From positions 1 to 30,406 of IMG/VR virus record IMGVR_UViG_3300032893_000221: 30,406 nt of DNA; one strand, 5' to 3'. This DNA is from a virus. The position numbers were made by a program, and so were the translations under genes. Shown in pieces: positions 1-8,435 of this stretch (position 1 is its first letter; each line of letters begins with the position of its first letter). Below the pieces are notes generated by a model that was not told the origin of the DNA, did not search any database, and was given only the letters and a program-made list of their open reading frames with translations.

Positions 1-65
1 CCCAAAAACCAGCGGGAACTGCCTCCCGGTAGGGGCTTAAGTGTATTCTACAATGTGGCTGTAAC

Positions 66-671
66 GTGGAAACGAGGGCCTCCGCCGCAGTCGCCAAGCT
101 GATTCGACAGTACGGGCCGACGGTCATCTCAAGGCGCATCGGCTGCACGCTCAAGGGCGCGAATGACCACGCGACGGGCACGACTCCACGCCTCAAGGTC
201 CGCCAGCTCTACCGCGACCACTACGGCATCGCCCTCGAGGACTGGGAACGGCCGGATGGCCCCCCCGAGCCACCACGCTCTCCGCCCGACTGCGGGAGCG
301 CTGTAGCGCGCGTGGAACCCATCGTCGAGGCGCCTGCGCCCCCTCCCTTGCCCGCGGGTCCTACGGCGACCCCCGACGCCTTGCAGACGGTCGTGTCGCT
401 CTTGGCGGAGACTCGGGAGCTCATTGCGGAGGCGAGGCGCGACCTCGATACGCCCTACGCTGCGAAGGCGGCCTTGATTGCGTCCGCGACACGCCTAACC
501 CAGCTCCTCGCCAAGATGACCGGCTCGATGGAGGTCACCCAATCGATGATTGTGCGCTCGTCCTCGTGGGGGCGGATACTCCGCGCGTTCGAAACGGTGT
601 TCTCCCGTCACCCGGAGGCATCGCAGGCGCTGACGGAATTCGCGAAAGAGCTGGCGGAGATGGGAGAGTGA
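66..671 (+). CDS. Probable terminase small subunit
   Basis: This 201-residue protein starts at GTG 66 and ends with a 4-base GTGA overlap into the large terminase. Residues about 8-55 look like a compact helix-turn-helix: an alanine/isoleucine-rich pair of helices, a basic turn, then a segment ending YGIALEDW that resembles the last helix of small regulatory HTH domains. A proline-rich linker (about 65-105) leads to a mostly helical C-terminal half. Small terminases bind the packaging site on phage DNA and deliver it to the large subunit. The assignment rests on the DNA-binding look and the position directly before terL, because the sequence itself is not a clear family match. No good ribosome-binding site precedes GTG 66. 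A transcriptional regulator is the main alternative. Confidence 0.6.
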   Translation: METRASAAVAKLIRQYGPTVISRRIGCTLKGANDHATGTTPRLKVRQLYRDHYGIALEDWERPDGPPEPPRSPPDCGSAVARVEPIVEAPAPPPLPAGPTATPDALQTVVSLLAETRELIAEARRDLDTPYAAKAALIASATRLTQLLAKMTGSMEVTQSMIVRSSSWGRILRAFETVFSRHPEASQALTEFAKELAEMGE

Positions 672-2365
672 AACCCCGCGCCTCCCGCGCCGCTTCGATG
701 GGACGCGACCTTGGACGAATCGCGGAACACGTGGTCGCACGCCACAATGCCCTCGCGTGGCCGTCTCCGAAGTGGGCGCACGACCCCGTGGGGTTCATGC
801 GGGCGTTCCTCGCCTTCGACCCATGGGACCGCCAAATCGAGATTGCAGAGCTCGTGCGGGACAATCCCCTCGTCGCCATTGCGACGGGCCACCGCATCGG
901 AAAGACGCAACTCGAAGGCGCCCTCGCCGTTTGGTTCTATTGCTGCTTTCGGGATGCGCGCGTCATCCTCCTCGGCCCCACAACGGACCAAATCGATGCT
1001 GCGGCCTATCGCAGCACGCGTCAGATTCTTTTGCAGAGTGGCCGATGCGTGCAGTGTGCAAGGGAGAACCCCGACGGCCCAAAACCGTGTCCCCACTCCG
1101 CACTCATCACCGCAGAGATTCACTCGAGTTCCCACCACGGCATTCGATCGACGAACGACCTCAGGGAGATTCGTGGCGTCAACGTTCGCAGTCCCGAGGC
1201 TGCGCAAGGCATCGCCGGTGAGAATATCTTGATTATCGCCGATGAGGCGAGCGGCGATTACCTCGATAAGATTATGGGCGCCATGACGGGCAATCGCGCG
1301 GGTGGCGCGAGGTTTCTTCTACTTGGCAATCCCATTCGCGCAGAGGGTGAGTTCTTTGAAGCGTTCAACCTGAAGAAGGATTTCTACGTAACGCGGCGGA
1401 TCTCGAGTGAGGAGACCCCCAACGTCAAAGAGGACAGGGTGGTAATCCCGGGTCTGGCAACGCGCGGATGGGTGGCTGAGCAAGAAGCCATCTACGGGCG
1501 AGACTCCCCATTCTTCAAGATGCGCATTCTCGGAGAACACGTATTCGCCTCCGAGGGGCAAATCTTCCCCTACGCGATGCTCGAAGAATCCTCGCAACGG
1601 TGGAAGGCCCTCCGCCACCCCGATACCGGGAACCATCTCGCTACGCCCTCCGGACCCCTCGTCATCTCGTGCGACCCCGCCGAGTCCGCCATGGGCGACG
1701 ACGCGGTGTTCATGGTCCGCCGTGGTCACGATGTCCTGGAGCTCTATCCGCGCCGTGGCATCAACGCTGACGGCCACGTCCTCGAGGTGATGGGAATTGC
1801 AAACCGTTACCGCCATCCCGGCGAGATGGTGACCTTCGTCCTCGATGCAGAGGGTGACGTCGGCGCGAGGGTCAAAGGGGCGTTCATCGCCTACATCGAA
1901 GCGCGCCGCCATGACCGGGTGAACGAGTGGCTGGCCATGCGGTACATCCGCACGAGCAAGAAGGCGGAGAGAGACCCCGACCGCTACCTGATGGTCCGCG
2001 ACGAGCTCGCGGCCGCGTGTCGGGATTGGTTCGAGGGAGGCGGCTGCATCCCCGACGACGCTAAGCTGAAAATCGAGCTCTCCAGGTTTGCATGGCTCCC
2101 CCACGTCAGCGGCCGGGCGAAATGCACCTCGAAGGATGGCCCCGGCGGCCTTAGGTCCCAACTCGGGCGCTCCCCCGGGCGCGCGGACGTTCTCATGCTC
2201 TCGACGTGGGTACGCCCCGATGTGCCCCTCCCCATCGAGCGGGCGCCATCCCCTGCGACCACTCCCCAGCAAGCCCTCGCCCAACTCCAGCAGCCGCAAC
2301 CGGGCAATCGCGCGGCGGCATGGGACCCGTACGCGGCTCTCAGGCAGTTCTACAACCCTCGGTAG
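668..2365 (+). CDS. Terminase large subunit (packaging ATPase/nuclease)
   Basis: This is the DNA-packaging motor, 565 residues from GTG 668. That start gives a 4-base overlap with the upstream stop and follows a purine-rich GGAGATGGGAGA site; the frame is open further upstream, but only over the end of the previous gene. The ATPase domain shows a Walker A GHRIGKT at residues 74-80, a Walker B hydrophobic strand ending in D192-E193, and a coupling-type LLLGNP segment soon after. The C-terminal RNase H-like nuclease domain has plausible metal-binding aspartates at D336 (SCDPAES), D393 (VLDAEGD) and D507 (GRADVLML). Large terminases translocate DNA into the prohead and cut the concatemer. Position matches Mu gp28. 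Confidence is high because both motif sets are in the expected order and spacing. Confidence 0.95.
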   Translation: MKPRASRAASMGRDLGRIAEHVVARHNALAWPSPKWAHDPVGFMRAFLAFDPWDRQIEIAELVRDNPLVAIATGHRIGKTQLEGALAVWFYCCFRDARVILLGPTTDQIDAAAYRSTRQILLQSGRCVQCARENPDGPKPCPHSALITAEIHSSSHHGIRSTNDLREIRGVNVRSPEAAQGIAGENILIIADEASGDYLDKIMGAMTGNRAGGARFLLLGNPIRAEGEFFEAFNLKKDFYVTRRISSEETPNVKEDRVVIPGLATRGWVAEQEAIYGRDSPFFKMRILGEHVFASEGQIFPYAMLEESSQRWKALRHPDTGNHLATPSGPLVISCDPAESAMGDDAVFMVRRGHDVLELYPRRGINADGHVLEVMGIANRYRHPGEMVTFVLDAEGDVGARVKGAFIAYIEARRHDRVNEWLAMRYIRTSKKAERDPDRYLMVRDELAAACRDWFEGGGCIPDDAKLKIELSRFAWLPHVSGRAKCTSKDGPGGLRSQLGRSPGRADVLMLSTWVRPDVPLPIERAPSPATTPQQALAQLQQPQPGNRAAAWDPYAALRQFYNPR

Positions 2366-2389
2366 ACCTCCTGTCACACCGCGATAGGT

Positions 2390-3826
2390 GTGGCCTCCCT
2401 CCGCGAACATGTAGCGGCGCTCTTAGGTGTTTCGACCTACCAGCCCCCATCGAGTGATGTCCCCGGCATAGCGCTCACGAGTGACATCATCGACCGCGTT
2501 CGTAGGTCGATTGGCGGCCAGCTCGAACCGCTACCCATCACCAAACTTCATTGGTTCCTACCGGACCTCGAAGTTTGCCAAACGCAAGCGGACCGCGGCG
2601 ACATGCAACTCGTCGGAATGCTCGGACAGAGTATGAGGCGGGACGGTGTGCTCCGAGGCCTCCTCGACGTCCGCACCTCTATCACATCGCTCCCTCGGAG
2701 GTTTCACGGTGGCACAACGAACCTCGGACGAGAAATCATCGAGGCACTGCAGGCAAAGAATGGGAGCGACCGCAGCGTCTTTGACGAGATGTTCCCGGCG
2801 AATGAGCTTTCTCGCTTCGCAGAGGACGGCATCGTGTGCGGCGTTGGCGTGGGAGAAATGGTCCCCGTCCAGGGCCGAAACTTTCCGGTCTTCGTCCGAA
2901 GGCTTCCGCAAAACCTTTGGTACCTCTGGCAGAGTAACCAATGGTTTTACCGCAGCATCGCGGGCCTGATTCCCATCATCCCGGGGATGCCCGATGCGAA
3001 CGGACATTGCTGGATGTTTTACACGCCGGGCGGCCGCGTCACGCCGTGGAACTATGGCCTTTGGCCGGCGCTTGGGCGCTCCTTCATTGCGAAGGAGCAC
3101 TCCTTCTACGCGCGGCAGAACTACATCGCCAAGCTTGCCAACCCCGCGCGCGTAGCAGAGGTCCCGATTGGAGCTACGGAACCCCAAAAGCAGGGGTTCC
3201 TGCAGAACATCATCGCATGGGGCCTGAACACGGTATTCGAATTGCCCGTGGGCTGGACCGTCAAGCTCCTCGAATCGAACGGGCGTGGCTTCGAGGTCAT
3301 GCAAGCGGACATCGACACTTGCAACAAAGAGTATGCGACCTCTCTTTGCGGCAACACCGTCATGATGGACGGCGGCGTAGGGTTTCAGAACGCCGACATC
3401 TTCCGCATGATGAGCGAGAATCTCATACGGCAGACGGCGGAGTCCCTTTGCCATGTGATCAACACGCAAGGCCTCCCCTATTTCATTGCCAATCGATGGG
3501 GCGACGGCGCCCTCGAGAATGCGATTGCCATCGAGTACGACACGTCCCCGCCGCAGGATAAGAAGGTTCAGGCGGACACGTTCGTGTCCCTGGGCACCGG
3601 CCTCAAGGCCCTGGCAGAGGGCCTTGCCCTCCACAAGCGGACTCTCAACGTCGACGAGATTGCCGCGCGCTTTGGCATTCCTCTCAACGAACAGAACCCC
3701 ATCCTCATGGCGGGCGCCGAAGACCCACCCGAGCTCTCGGCGGACCTCGTGCCTCCCGCGGCCAGTCTGGCGCCAGTGCCGACCGAAAAGAAGCAGCTCA
3801 ATGGCGCAAGCGCCGGAGTGAACTGA
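2390..3826 (+). CDS. Portal protein, Mu gp29-like (DUF935 type)
   Basis: The protein has 478 residues from GTG 2390, 24 bases after terL. Portal proteins form the dodecameric ring at one head vertex through which DNA enters and leaves. The region GVLRGLLDVRTSITSLPRRF (about residues 84-103) looks like the conserved N-terminal part of Mu gp29-type portals, which carry a short segment describing repeated sampling of 'inner' and 'outer' helices followed by a tryptophan-rich core. Length is close to that family. The gene ends TGATG, overlapping the start of the protease by one base, which suggests translational coupling. Identification uses similarity of pattern plus position between terminase and protease; no catalytic motif is expected. 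Confidence 0.85.
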   Translation: MASLREHVAALLGVSTYQPPSSDVPGIALTSDIIDRVRRSIGGQLEPLPITKLHWFLPDLEVCQTQADRGDMQLVGMLGQSMRRDGVLRGLLDVRTSITSLPRRFHGGTTNLGREIIEALQAKNGSDRSVFDEMFPANELSRFAEDGIVCGVGVGEMVPVQGRNFPVFVRRLPQNLWYLWQSNQWFYRSIAGLIPIIPGMPDANGHCWMFYTPGGRVTPWNYGLWPALGRSFIAKEHSFYARQNYIAKLANPARVAEVPIGATEPQKQGFLQNIIAWGLNTVFELPVGWTVKLLESNGRGFEVMQADIDTCNKEYATSLCGNTVMMDGGVGFQNADIFRMMSENLIRQTAESLCHVINTQGLPYFIANRWGDGALENAIAIEYDTSPPQDKKVQADTFVSLGTGLKALAEGLALHKRTLNVDEIAARFGIPLNEQNPILMAGAEDPPELSADLVPPAASLAPVPTEKKQLNGASAGVN

Positions 3827-5367
3827 TGCGCGCGCGATTCGTCACCACCGGTCTACTCGCCCTGAACCCCCGAGCCTTCGGGCAAGAGTACGACCTGAAG
3901 TCTTCGGGCGGCCCAAAGCCTTTCGAGGAAGTGGGCAGCATCGCGGTCATCCACATCACCGGCCCCCTCGAGCAACACCCGTCATGGTGCTGGCAAGACT
4001 ACGAGACCATCGAAGCGCAAGCGAAGGCGGCGTTTGCGAGCTCATGTCGCGCAGTTGCATTGTGCATCAATTCGCCCGGGGGTTCGGCGGCGGGGTGCTT
4101 TGAACTCTCGCGCGCCCTCCGTGCCATGTCCCTCGAAACGAAGAAACCGTTGGGAGTCTTCGTCGATGGGATGGCGGCAAGCGCGGCGTATGCCATTGCA
4201 TGTTCCGCCACGGCGGGCATTCATGCGCCCCCGACGTCTACAGTGGCGAGCCTCGCTGTATACGAGGCCATCATCGATGAGACGGCGCGAGACCAGGCCA
4301 TCGGCGTGCAATTCGTTTTCGTGCCATCGTCGGGTGCGGACCTCAAACTGACAGGTAACCCGCACGTCAAGCCAAGCGATGCGCAACTAGCGCATACGCA
4401 AGGCCAGGTCGACCTTCTAACAGACTACTTCTACACGCTCGTGGAAGAGATGCGCGGAATACCCCAAGAGGACATCCGCGCGCTTCGTGGAGCCACTCTC
4501 CTCGCGTCGCAAGGTGTGGATAGAGGTTTGGTCAATTCTCTTTGTGATTGGACGCAATTCGTTGCACTTCTCGAATCCTATGAAGGACAACCCATCATGA
4601 CCACACAAGCGTCGGCGCAGGCAAAGGCCAAGTCCGAGGGCGACGAGAAGAAAAGCTCCCCGTGGGACGAGGCGCTCGCGACCATCCTCGGTGAAAGCCA
4701 GAGCGGCGGCGAGTACTCCCCCAAGGCGAAGCGAATGCTCGCGGCGCTCATGGAGGACGAGGAGCCCGACGGCGACGAGAAGAAGGACGAGGCCGACGCC
4801 AAAACCGAAGGCAAGGAAGAGGAGATGAAGGCTACGGCCGCCGCCTCCGCATCCGGCGCGCAAGCAACGGCGGCAGCATCGAGCAACGAGCTCACCCTTG
4901 CGCGGCAAGTGCAGGAGCTCCTCGCGAAGGATGCAAAGCGCGACGAAGACGCGAAGCGCGCGGCGCTGCTTGCGAGTCGCCCTGATTTCTCGGCCCACAT
5001 CGTCAAATCCCTCGCCAAGGCCCCCATGCCGGTGGTCGAGGACGCTTGCAAGAACTGGCCTCGCGTGACCGCGACACCCGCGGCAGCGGCGGCAGCGGCG
5101 ACTCCTGGCTCCATTCCGGGGACGACAGATGGCGCCATGGCTGGGATTCGCCCCGAGCAACAGGCGCTCCTTGCCAGGATGGGCACGCGCGGTGCCAAGG
5201 CAGCCTCTGCTCGCGTCGAAGGCACGAACCTCGTCCTCGAGGACATGAGCCCCGAGGCTGCATCGAAGCGGCTCGCAGAGCTCCAAGCGCAGGGCGTTCA
5301 CCCGATGGGAGTGCCGTACGACATGGCGCGCATCGGGCAAACCGAATTCAAGGTCGCGGCGAAGTAG
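3826..5367 (+). CDS. Head maturation protease, S49/SppA-ClpP fold, fused to scaffold
   Basis: The gene has 513 residues and begins at ATG 3826 inside the portal stop (TGATG). Residues about 35-250 are an S49-type protease: an INSPGGS oxyanion segment (81-87), the nucleophile motif GMAASAAY with serine 119, and K174 in DLKLTGNPH as a candidate general base. From about residue 258 the protein becomes highly charged and Ala/Glu/Lys rich, as expected for a scaffolding region that shapes the prohead and is then degraded. This layout is the one known from lambda C/Nu3 and Mu I/Z. An internal start with its own ribosome site allows the scaffold to be made alone (next entry). It sits in the normal place before the capsid gene. 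Confidence 0.92.
   Translation: MRARFVTTGLLALNPRAFGQEYDLKSSGGPKPFEEVGSIAVIHITGPLEQHPSWCWQDYETIEAQAKAAFASSCRAVALCINSPGGSAAGCFELSRALRAMSLETKKPLGVFVDGMAASAAYAIACSATAGIHAPPTSTVASLAVYEAIIDETARDQAIGVQFVFVPSSGADLKLTGNPHVKPSDAQLAHTQGQVDLLTDYFYTLVEEMRGIPQEDIRALRGATLLASQGVDRGLVNSLCDWTQFVALLESYEGQPIMTTQASAQAKAKSEGDEKKSSPWDEALATILGESQSGGEYSPKAKRMLAALMEDEEPDGDEKKDEADAKTEGKEEEMKATAAASASGAQATAAASSNELTLARQVQELLAKDAKRDEDAKRAALLASRPDFSAHIVKSLAKAPMPVVEDACKNWPRVTATPAAAAAAATPGSIPGTTDGAMAGIRPEQQALLARMGTRGAKAASARVEGTNLVLEDMSPEAASKRLAELQAQGVHPMGVPYDMARIGQTEFKVAAK
4597..5367 (+). CDS. Nested scaffold protein from internal start
   Basis: An in-frame ATG at 4597 (residue 258 of the protease) is preceded by AAGGA at 4583-4587 with a 9-base gap, a good ribosome-binding site. 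It would give a 256-residue protein equal to the charged C-terminal half: an acidic/lysine-rich stretch to about residue 90, an Ala/Ser linker, a basic helical region, a second alanine run and a conserved-looking end. In lambda (Nu3) and Mu (Z) the scaffold is made the same way, from a start inside the protease gene, so that many scaffold copies accompany few proteases. What is seen is the start and its ribosome site; that it is used is inferred. Confidence 0.65.
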   Translation: MTTQASAQAKAKSEGDEKKSSPWDEALATILGESQSGGEYSPKAKRMLAALMEDEEPDGDEKKDEADAKTEGKEEEMKATAAASASGAQATAAASSNELTLARQVQELLAKDAKRDEDAKRAALLASRPDFSAHIVKSLAKAPMPVVEDACKNWPRVTATPAAAAAAATPGSIPGTTDGAMAGIRPEQQALLARMGTRGAKAASARVEGTNLVLEDMSPEAASKRLAELQAQGVHPMGVPYDMARIGQTEFKVAAK

Positions 5368-5388
5368 CAACCAAGGGGACCCACGAAC

Positions 5389-5829
5389 ATGTCCGCACTT
5401 ACATCGAATCGGTCTACTTGGAAGCGGGCGCTTCCGACGGTGTCGCTTCCGCTGCCCACTGGGTACAACGCCTACGAAGGTGGCATGGCGTGTCTCGACA
5501 CTGCCAACCCGGGCGCTGTCTACCCGGGGTATGTGGTCTCCACCACGTTGATTCCTATCGGTAAGTTCACCCAACAGCTGCTGAATACCAGTGGCGCCAA
5601 CGTGAACGTATCGGTGGAGCTCAACGTCGAGATTTGGTGCCGCAACTGGGATTCTGTCACCGGCGCCGGCGCCGTCACCATCTCGAATCAGCTCCAGGAA
5701 GTCTACATCGCCTCGGACCATGAGGTGACCACCACGTCGAGCGGAAACTCGAAGGCGGGTCGCGTCTGGGATGTGAACGGCGATGGCATTTGGGTGCAGT
5801 CGCCCTTCCTTGGGCAGTCGTCGTCCTGA
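5389..5829 (+). CDS. Probable capsid decoration/cement protein
   Basis: This is a small 146-residue protein. Its ATG at 5389 follows an AAGGGGAC ribosome site, 21 bases after the protease/scaffold stop. It is rich in Thr, Ser, Val and Asn with no charged helices and reads as mostly beta strand. In phages with this gene order, the small gene between the scaffold and the major capsid is usually a decoration (head-stabilising) protein that binds the outside of the expanded shell. The section CLDTANPGAVYPGYVV resembles the short beta domains of DUF2190-like cement proteins, but this is a weak resemblance. The role is inferred mainly from position and composition. Confidence 0.55.
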   Translation: MSALTSNRSTWKRALPTVSLPLPTGYNAYEGGMACLDTANPGAVYPGYVVSTTLIPIGKFTQQLLNTSGANVNVSVELNVEIWCRNWDSVTGAGAVTISNQLQEVYIASDHEVTTTSSGNSKAGRVWDVNGDGIWVQSPFLGQSSS

Positions 5830-5832
5830 ACC

Positions 5833-6459
5833 ATGTTTACCGTCGGCGCTCCCATTGACATAGCCACGTGGCCGGTCATGCCGGCTATGCGAACGTGTCG
5901 CGAATGCGGGCCGACGTCGACGTTGCGGTTTCCGAAGAATGGGCACGTGTGCTTGGACTGCATCGGCGGCCAAGCGTGGCTTCGATACCGAGAGAAGCGC
6001 GGCGAGATTCTGGCGAAACAAGCTGCTGAATATGCGGCCGATTCGAGCATAAAAAGAGCGCGGGTCGATGCGTATCGGTGCAGGTATAGAGAGCGTATCA
6101 GCCAGGCCAATTATTATGCGCGAATCAAAAATACGCCGGCATGGCTTCTAAAGGGCGCTGCGCGCAGGGCGAGGGAGCGCGGCATTCCGATCGATATTAC
6201 CGCGGATGACATTCACGTGCCCACGCATTGTCCTGTTTTGGGCATTCCTATCGTCGTTGGAGCCCGCGGGTTGGGCACGCGAGACAATGCGCCGAGTCTA
6301 GATCGCATTGACCCATCAAAGGGTTATGTGCGTGGGAATGTTGCTGTCATCTCGTTTCGTGCGAATCGCATTAAGAATGATTCGACGCTCGAAGAAATTG
6401 AGGCCGTCGCGGCATACGCGCGCAAACATTCACCCCAAGAAAAGGTAATAATATCATGA
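5833..6459 (+). CDS. HNH/His-Me-finger type endonuclease, probable homing endonuclease
   Basis: The reading frame gives 208 residues. A four-cysteine zinc ribbon lies at C22, C25, C40 and C43, followed by a long basic helical region (about 50-118). The C-terminal core carries CPVLGIPI (133-140), SLDRIDPSKGY (155-165), RGNVAVIS (167-174) and RANRIKND (176-183). That C-terminal pattern is recurrent in free-standing phage HNH-like nucleases. The start is uncertain: no good ribosome site precedes ATG 5833, and ATG 5878 or 5887 would keep the zinc ribbon. Bases 6061-6120 are 32/60 G+C, visibly poorer in GC than the structural genes around it. It separates the decoration protein from the capsid gene and overlaps the capsid start by 4 bases. 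Acquired mobile DNA is the best explanation; the exact biochemical activity is inferred. Confidence 0.75.
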   Translation: MFTVGAPIDIATWPVMPAMRTCRECGPTSTLRFPKNGHVCLDCIGGQAWLRYREKRGEILAKQAAEYAADSSIKRARVDAYRCRYRERISQANYYARIKNTPAWLLKGAARRARERGIPIDITADDIHVPTHCPVLGIPIVVGARGLGTRDNAPSLDRIDPSKGYVRGNVAVISFRANRIKNDSTLEEIEAVAAYARKHSPQEKVIIS

Positions 6460-7637
6460 GCGTGGGCGCGCTGACACCATCCTTCTTATTCGAGATCGAG
6501 CGACGGCTTCGCAACATCGAGGAATTCGAGTTCGCTCGAATGCTCACGAGCCGCGTGATTTGGTGGAACAAGGTCACCAAGGTTTCGAACATCGCCGGCA
6601 AGTCCGAGCGCGTGACCTGGTTCCTCTCGTCCGCCAACATTCGGCAGGTGACGCCTGCGGATGGGTCGTTCATCAACGCGGGCGACATCACCTTCGAGCA
6701 GCTCGTAACGCAGACCGCGGAGTATTTCCCAGCGCTGCACACGGACGGCTTCCAGATTGCGAAGCGTGAGGTGATGGCCCTCGACGGTACCGGCCTCGAC
6801 GCCTTGCAAACCATCATGAGCGGATGGGGGGCGCTGAGCGCCTATTACCCGCAACGCCTGATGGCGCAAATCATCTTGAACGGTGCGGCCACGGACGGAA
6901 GCGCGAACGCATACGATGCGACGCCCTATTTCCTCAACTACACGACGACGAGCACGTTCCCAACGGTGAACGGTCACCCGGTCAACCCGTACTTCCCCGG
7001 CTACGGAGGGTATGCGAACTGGTTTACGGGGTCCTCGTCTGGCAATTACCCAGGCGCTCTACCCATCGACGATGGGCAGACCTTCGACACGGCGGTCACG
7101 AATCTCGCGAAGATTGTGTCCTACATCGCGGGAATCTCGATGCCCAACGGCCAAGACCCCAGAATGTTGCAGGCTGCACATATCCTGCACCCGCCGCGCA
7201 TGAAGCTGCGCGTCCAGCAGCTCACGAACGCCAAGTTCTACGGAGCGACGGCGTCGAGCGGCGCGGGCACGCAAGACATGGCGGATGGCGTTCGCACCAT
7301 CTTCGACGTCGGCGCAGGGTGGATGCTCGAAGCCCAGGAGCTTGCCGCGGCGAGGACGTACACCTTCAAGGCGGCCAATGGCTCGACGAAGACGGTGAGC
7401 GGTTCGGACACGACCTTCTACATCATCACGACGGAGAACCTCACAAGTCAGCTTGGCGGTCTCCTACTGACGATGTTCGAGCCGTTTAAGACGACCTTCT
7501 ACTCTGGCGACAGCGGTCCGAGCGCGGGACTCGACGCGATTTTGGATCGTTCGAACGTCCTCGAATACCACCACCAGGGTGTGATGGCCGCGAATTACGG
7601 GCATCCTTACGGTCTTTTCAAGTGCTCGCCGACGTGA
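6456..7637 (+). CDS. Major capsid protein, Mu gpT-like
   Basis: The 393-residue protein starts at ATG 6456 within ATGA, overlapping the end of the endonuclease gene. An AAAGG at 6441-6445 lies 10 bases upstream and is the only visible ribosome site, so it sits inside the endonuclease coding sequence. The protein forms the icosahedral head shell. Position after protease/scaffold, the length, the long N-terminal helix, and segments such as PALHTDGFQIAKREV and LPIDDGQTFDTAVTNL fit the HK97-fold, gpT-type head subunit. It is followed after 15 bases by the connector gene. No other gene in the head block has the right size and position, so the assignment is firm even though fold recognition was not run. 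Confidence 0.85.
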   Translation: MSVGALTPSFLFEIERRLRNIEEFEFARMLTSRVIWWNKVTKVSNIAGKSERVTWFLSSANIRQVTPADGSFINAGDITFEQLVTQTAEYFPALHTDGFQIAKREVMALDGTGLDALQTIMSGWGALSAYYPQRLMAQIILNGAATDGSANAYDATPYFLNYTTTSTFPTVNGHPVNPYFPGYGGYANWFTGSSSGNYPGALPIDDGQTFDTAVTNLAKIVSYIAGISMPNGQDPRMLQAAHILHPPRMKLRVQQLTNAKFYGATASSGAGTQDMADGVRTIFDVGAGWMLEAQELAAARTYTFKAANGSTKTVSGSDTTFYIITTENLTSQLGGLLLTMFEPFKTTFYSGDSGPSAGLDAILDRSNVLEYHHQGVMAANYGHPYGLFKCSPT

Positions 7638-7652
7638 ACGGGGGACGCCTCG

Positions 7653-8435
7653 ATGTCGTTTCCGTACATCGACCTTGCGGGCGTCCAGCTTCGTTCCGTC
7701 CTACGGCCTAGCTACTTCACCGACGTCGAGGCGCTAACGGCGGGGTTCACGGCGCAATCGATTGCGACGAACACCTCGCCCATCAACGCGCAGATGCGAA
7801 AGCGCTACGGGGGCGTCCTCCCGTGGGGCCAATCCGTTCCGCTTCTCGTTCCAGCGGGAACGACGCCTCCGAACGTCCAGCTTGCGGGAAGGCCCACGCT
7901 CGGGTCTTTGCAGATAGCGATTCAAATCACCACCGGCGGGCCTCTGGGAACGGCCATCTTCCAATGGTCGCAGACGGGAGGCGCGCCGTGGACTACAGGC
8001 GTGCTCACGGCGGCGTCCGTGCCTCTCGGGATGACAGGAATGTCCGCCCTCTTTCCCGTCGGTACTTACTCGACCTCGGACGCCTACGCGGCGGCCACGG
8101 TCGTACCCGAAGTGATTCTCCAGTGGCTCACCACGCTCGTGACGATGGATGTTCTCATTCGCCACGGCATCAACCCTAATGACCCCCTGTCCGAGCTCCT
8201 ATCGAAGCGCGTGGACCTTGTCCGCGAGCAGATGCAGGAAGCCGCGAACACGAAAGATGGTCTATGGGATTTGCCGCTCAGCGAAGACCTTGGGAGCGCC
8301 GTCGATACGGGCGGCCCTTTTGGATACAGTGAGCAGTCGCCGTATACCTGGCAGTACCGCCAGGAAAGAGCCGCATACCGAGAGGGCATCACTGGTACTG
8401 GCACGTGCTCACCTAACAAGCTTGTGGGCAGTTAG
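7653..8435 (+). CDS. Head-tail connector, gp36-like (DUF1320) with inserted beta domain
   Basis: The protein has 260 residues. The first 70 and last 110 residues look like the two halves of a Mu gp36-type connector: an N-terminal helix pair with RKRYGGVLPW, and a C-terminal helical half containing RHGINPNDPLSELLSKRVD. Between them, about residues 75-147, sits an extra beta-rich module containing TTGGPLGTAIFQWSQTGG. Typical gp36 proteins are roughly half this length, so the insertion explains the size. The same module occurs in the tail sheath of this window (residues about 108-183 there). Connectors of this type bind below the portal. The next gene begins directly at the base after the stop. 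Confidence 0.65.
   Translation: MSFPYIDLAGVQLRSVLRPSYFTDVEALTAGFTAQSIATNTSPINAQMRKRYGGVLPWGQSVPLLVPAGTTPPNVQLAGRPTLGSLQIAIQITTGGPLGTAIFQWSQTGGAPWTTGVLTAASVPLGMTGMSALFPVGTYSTSDAYAAATVVPEVILQWLTTLVTMDVLIRHGINPNDPLSELLSKRVDLVREQMQEAANTKDGLWDLPLSEDLGSAVDTGGPFGYSEQSPYTWQYRQERAAYREGITGTGTCSPNKLVGS

Noticed and set aside
49-54. TACAAT as a -10 element before the small terminase
   Set aside because: The sequence 17 bases upstream (CCGGTA) does not resemble a -35 and no extended -10 is present.
1319-2410. 363-residue minus frame opposite terL
   Set aside because: Antisense to terminase motifs, with no ribosome site and no recognisable domain.
4417-6021. 534-residue open frame on the minus strand across protease, decoration and endonuclease genes
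   Set aside because: It is low complexity (Arg, Leu, His runs) and antisense to three well-supported genes; long antisense frames are normal in GC-rich codon-biased DNA.
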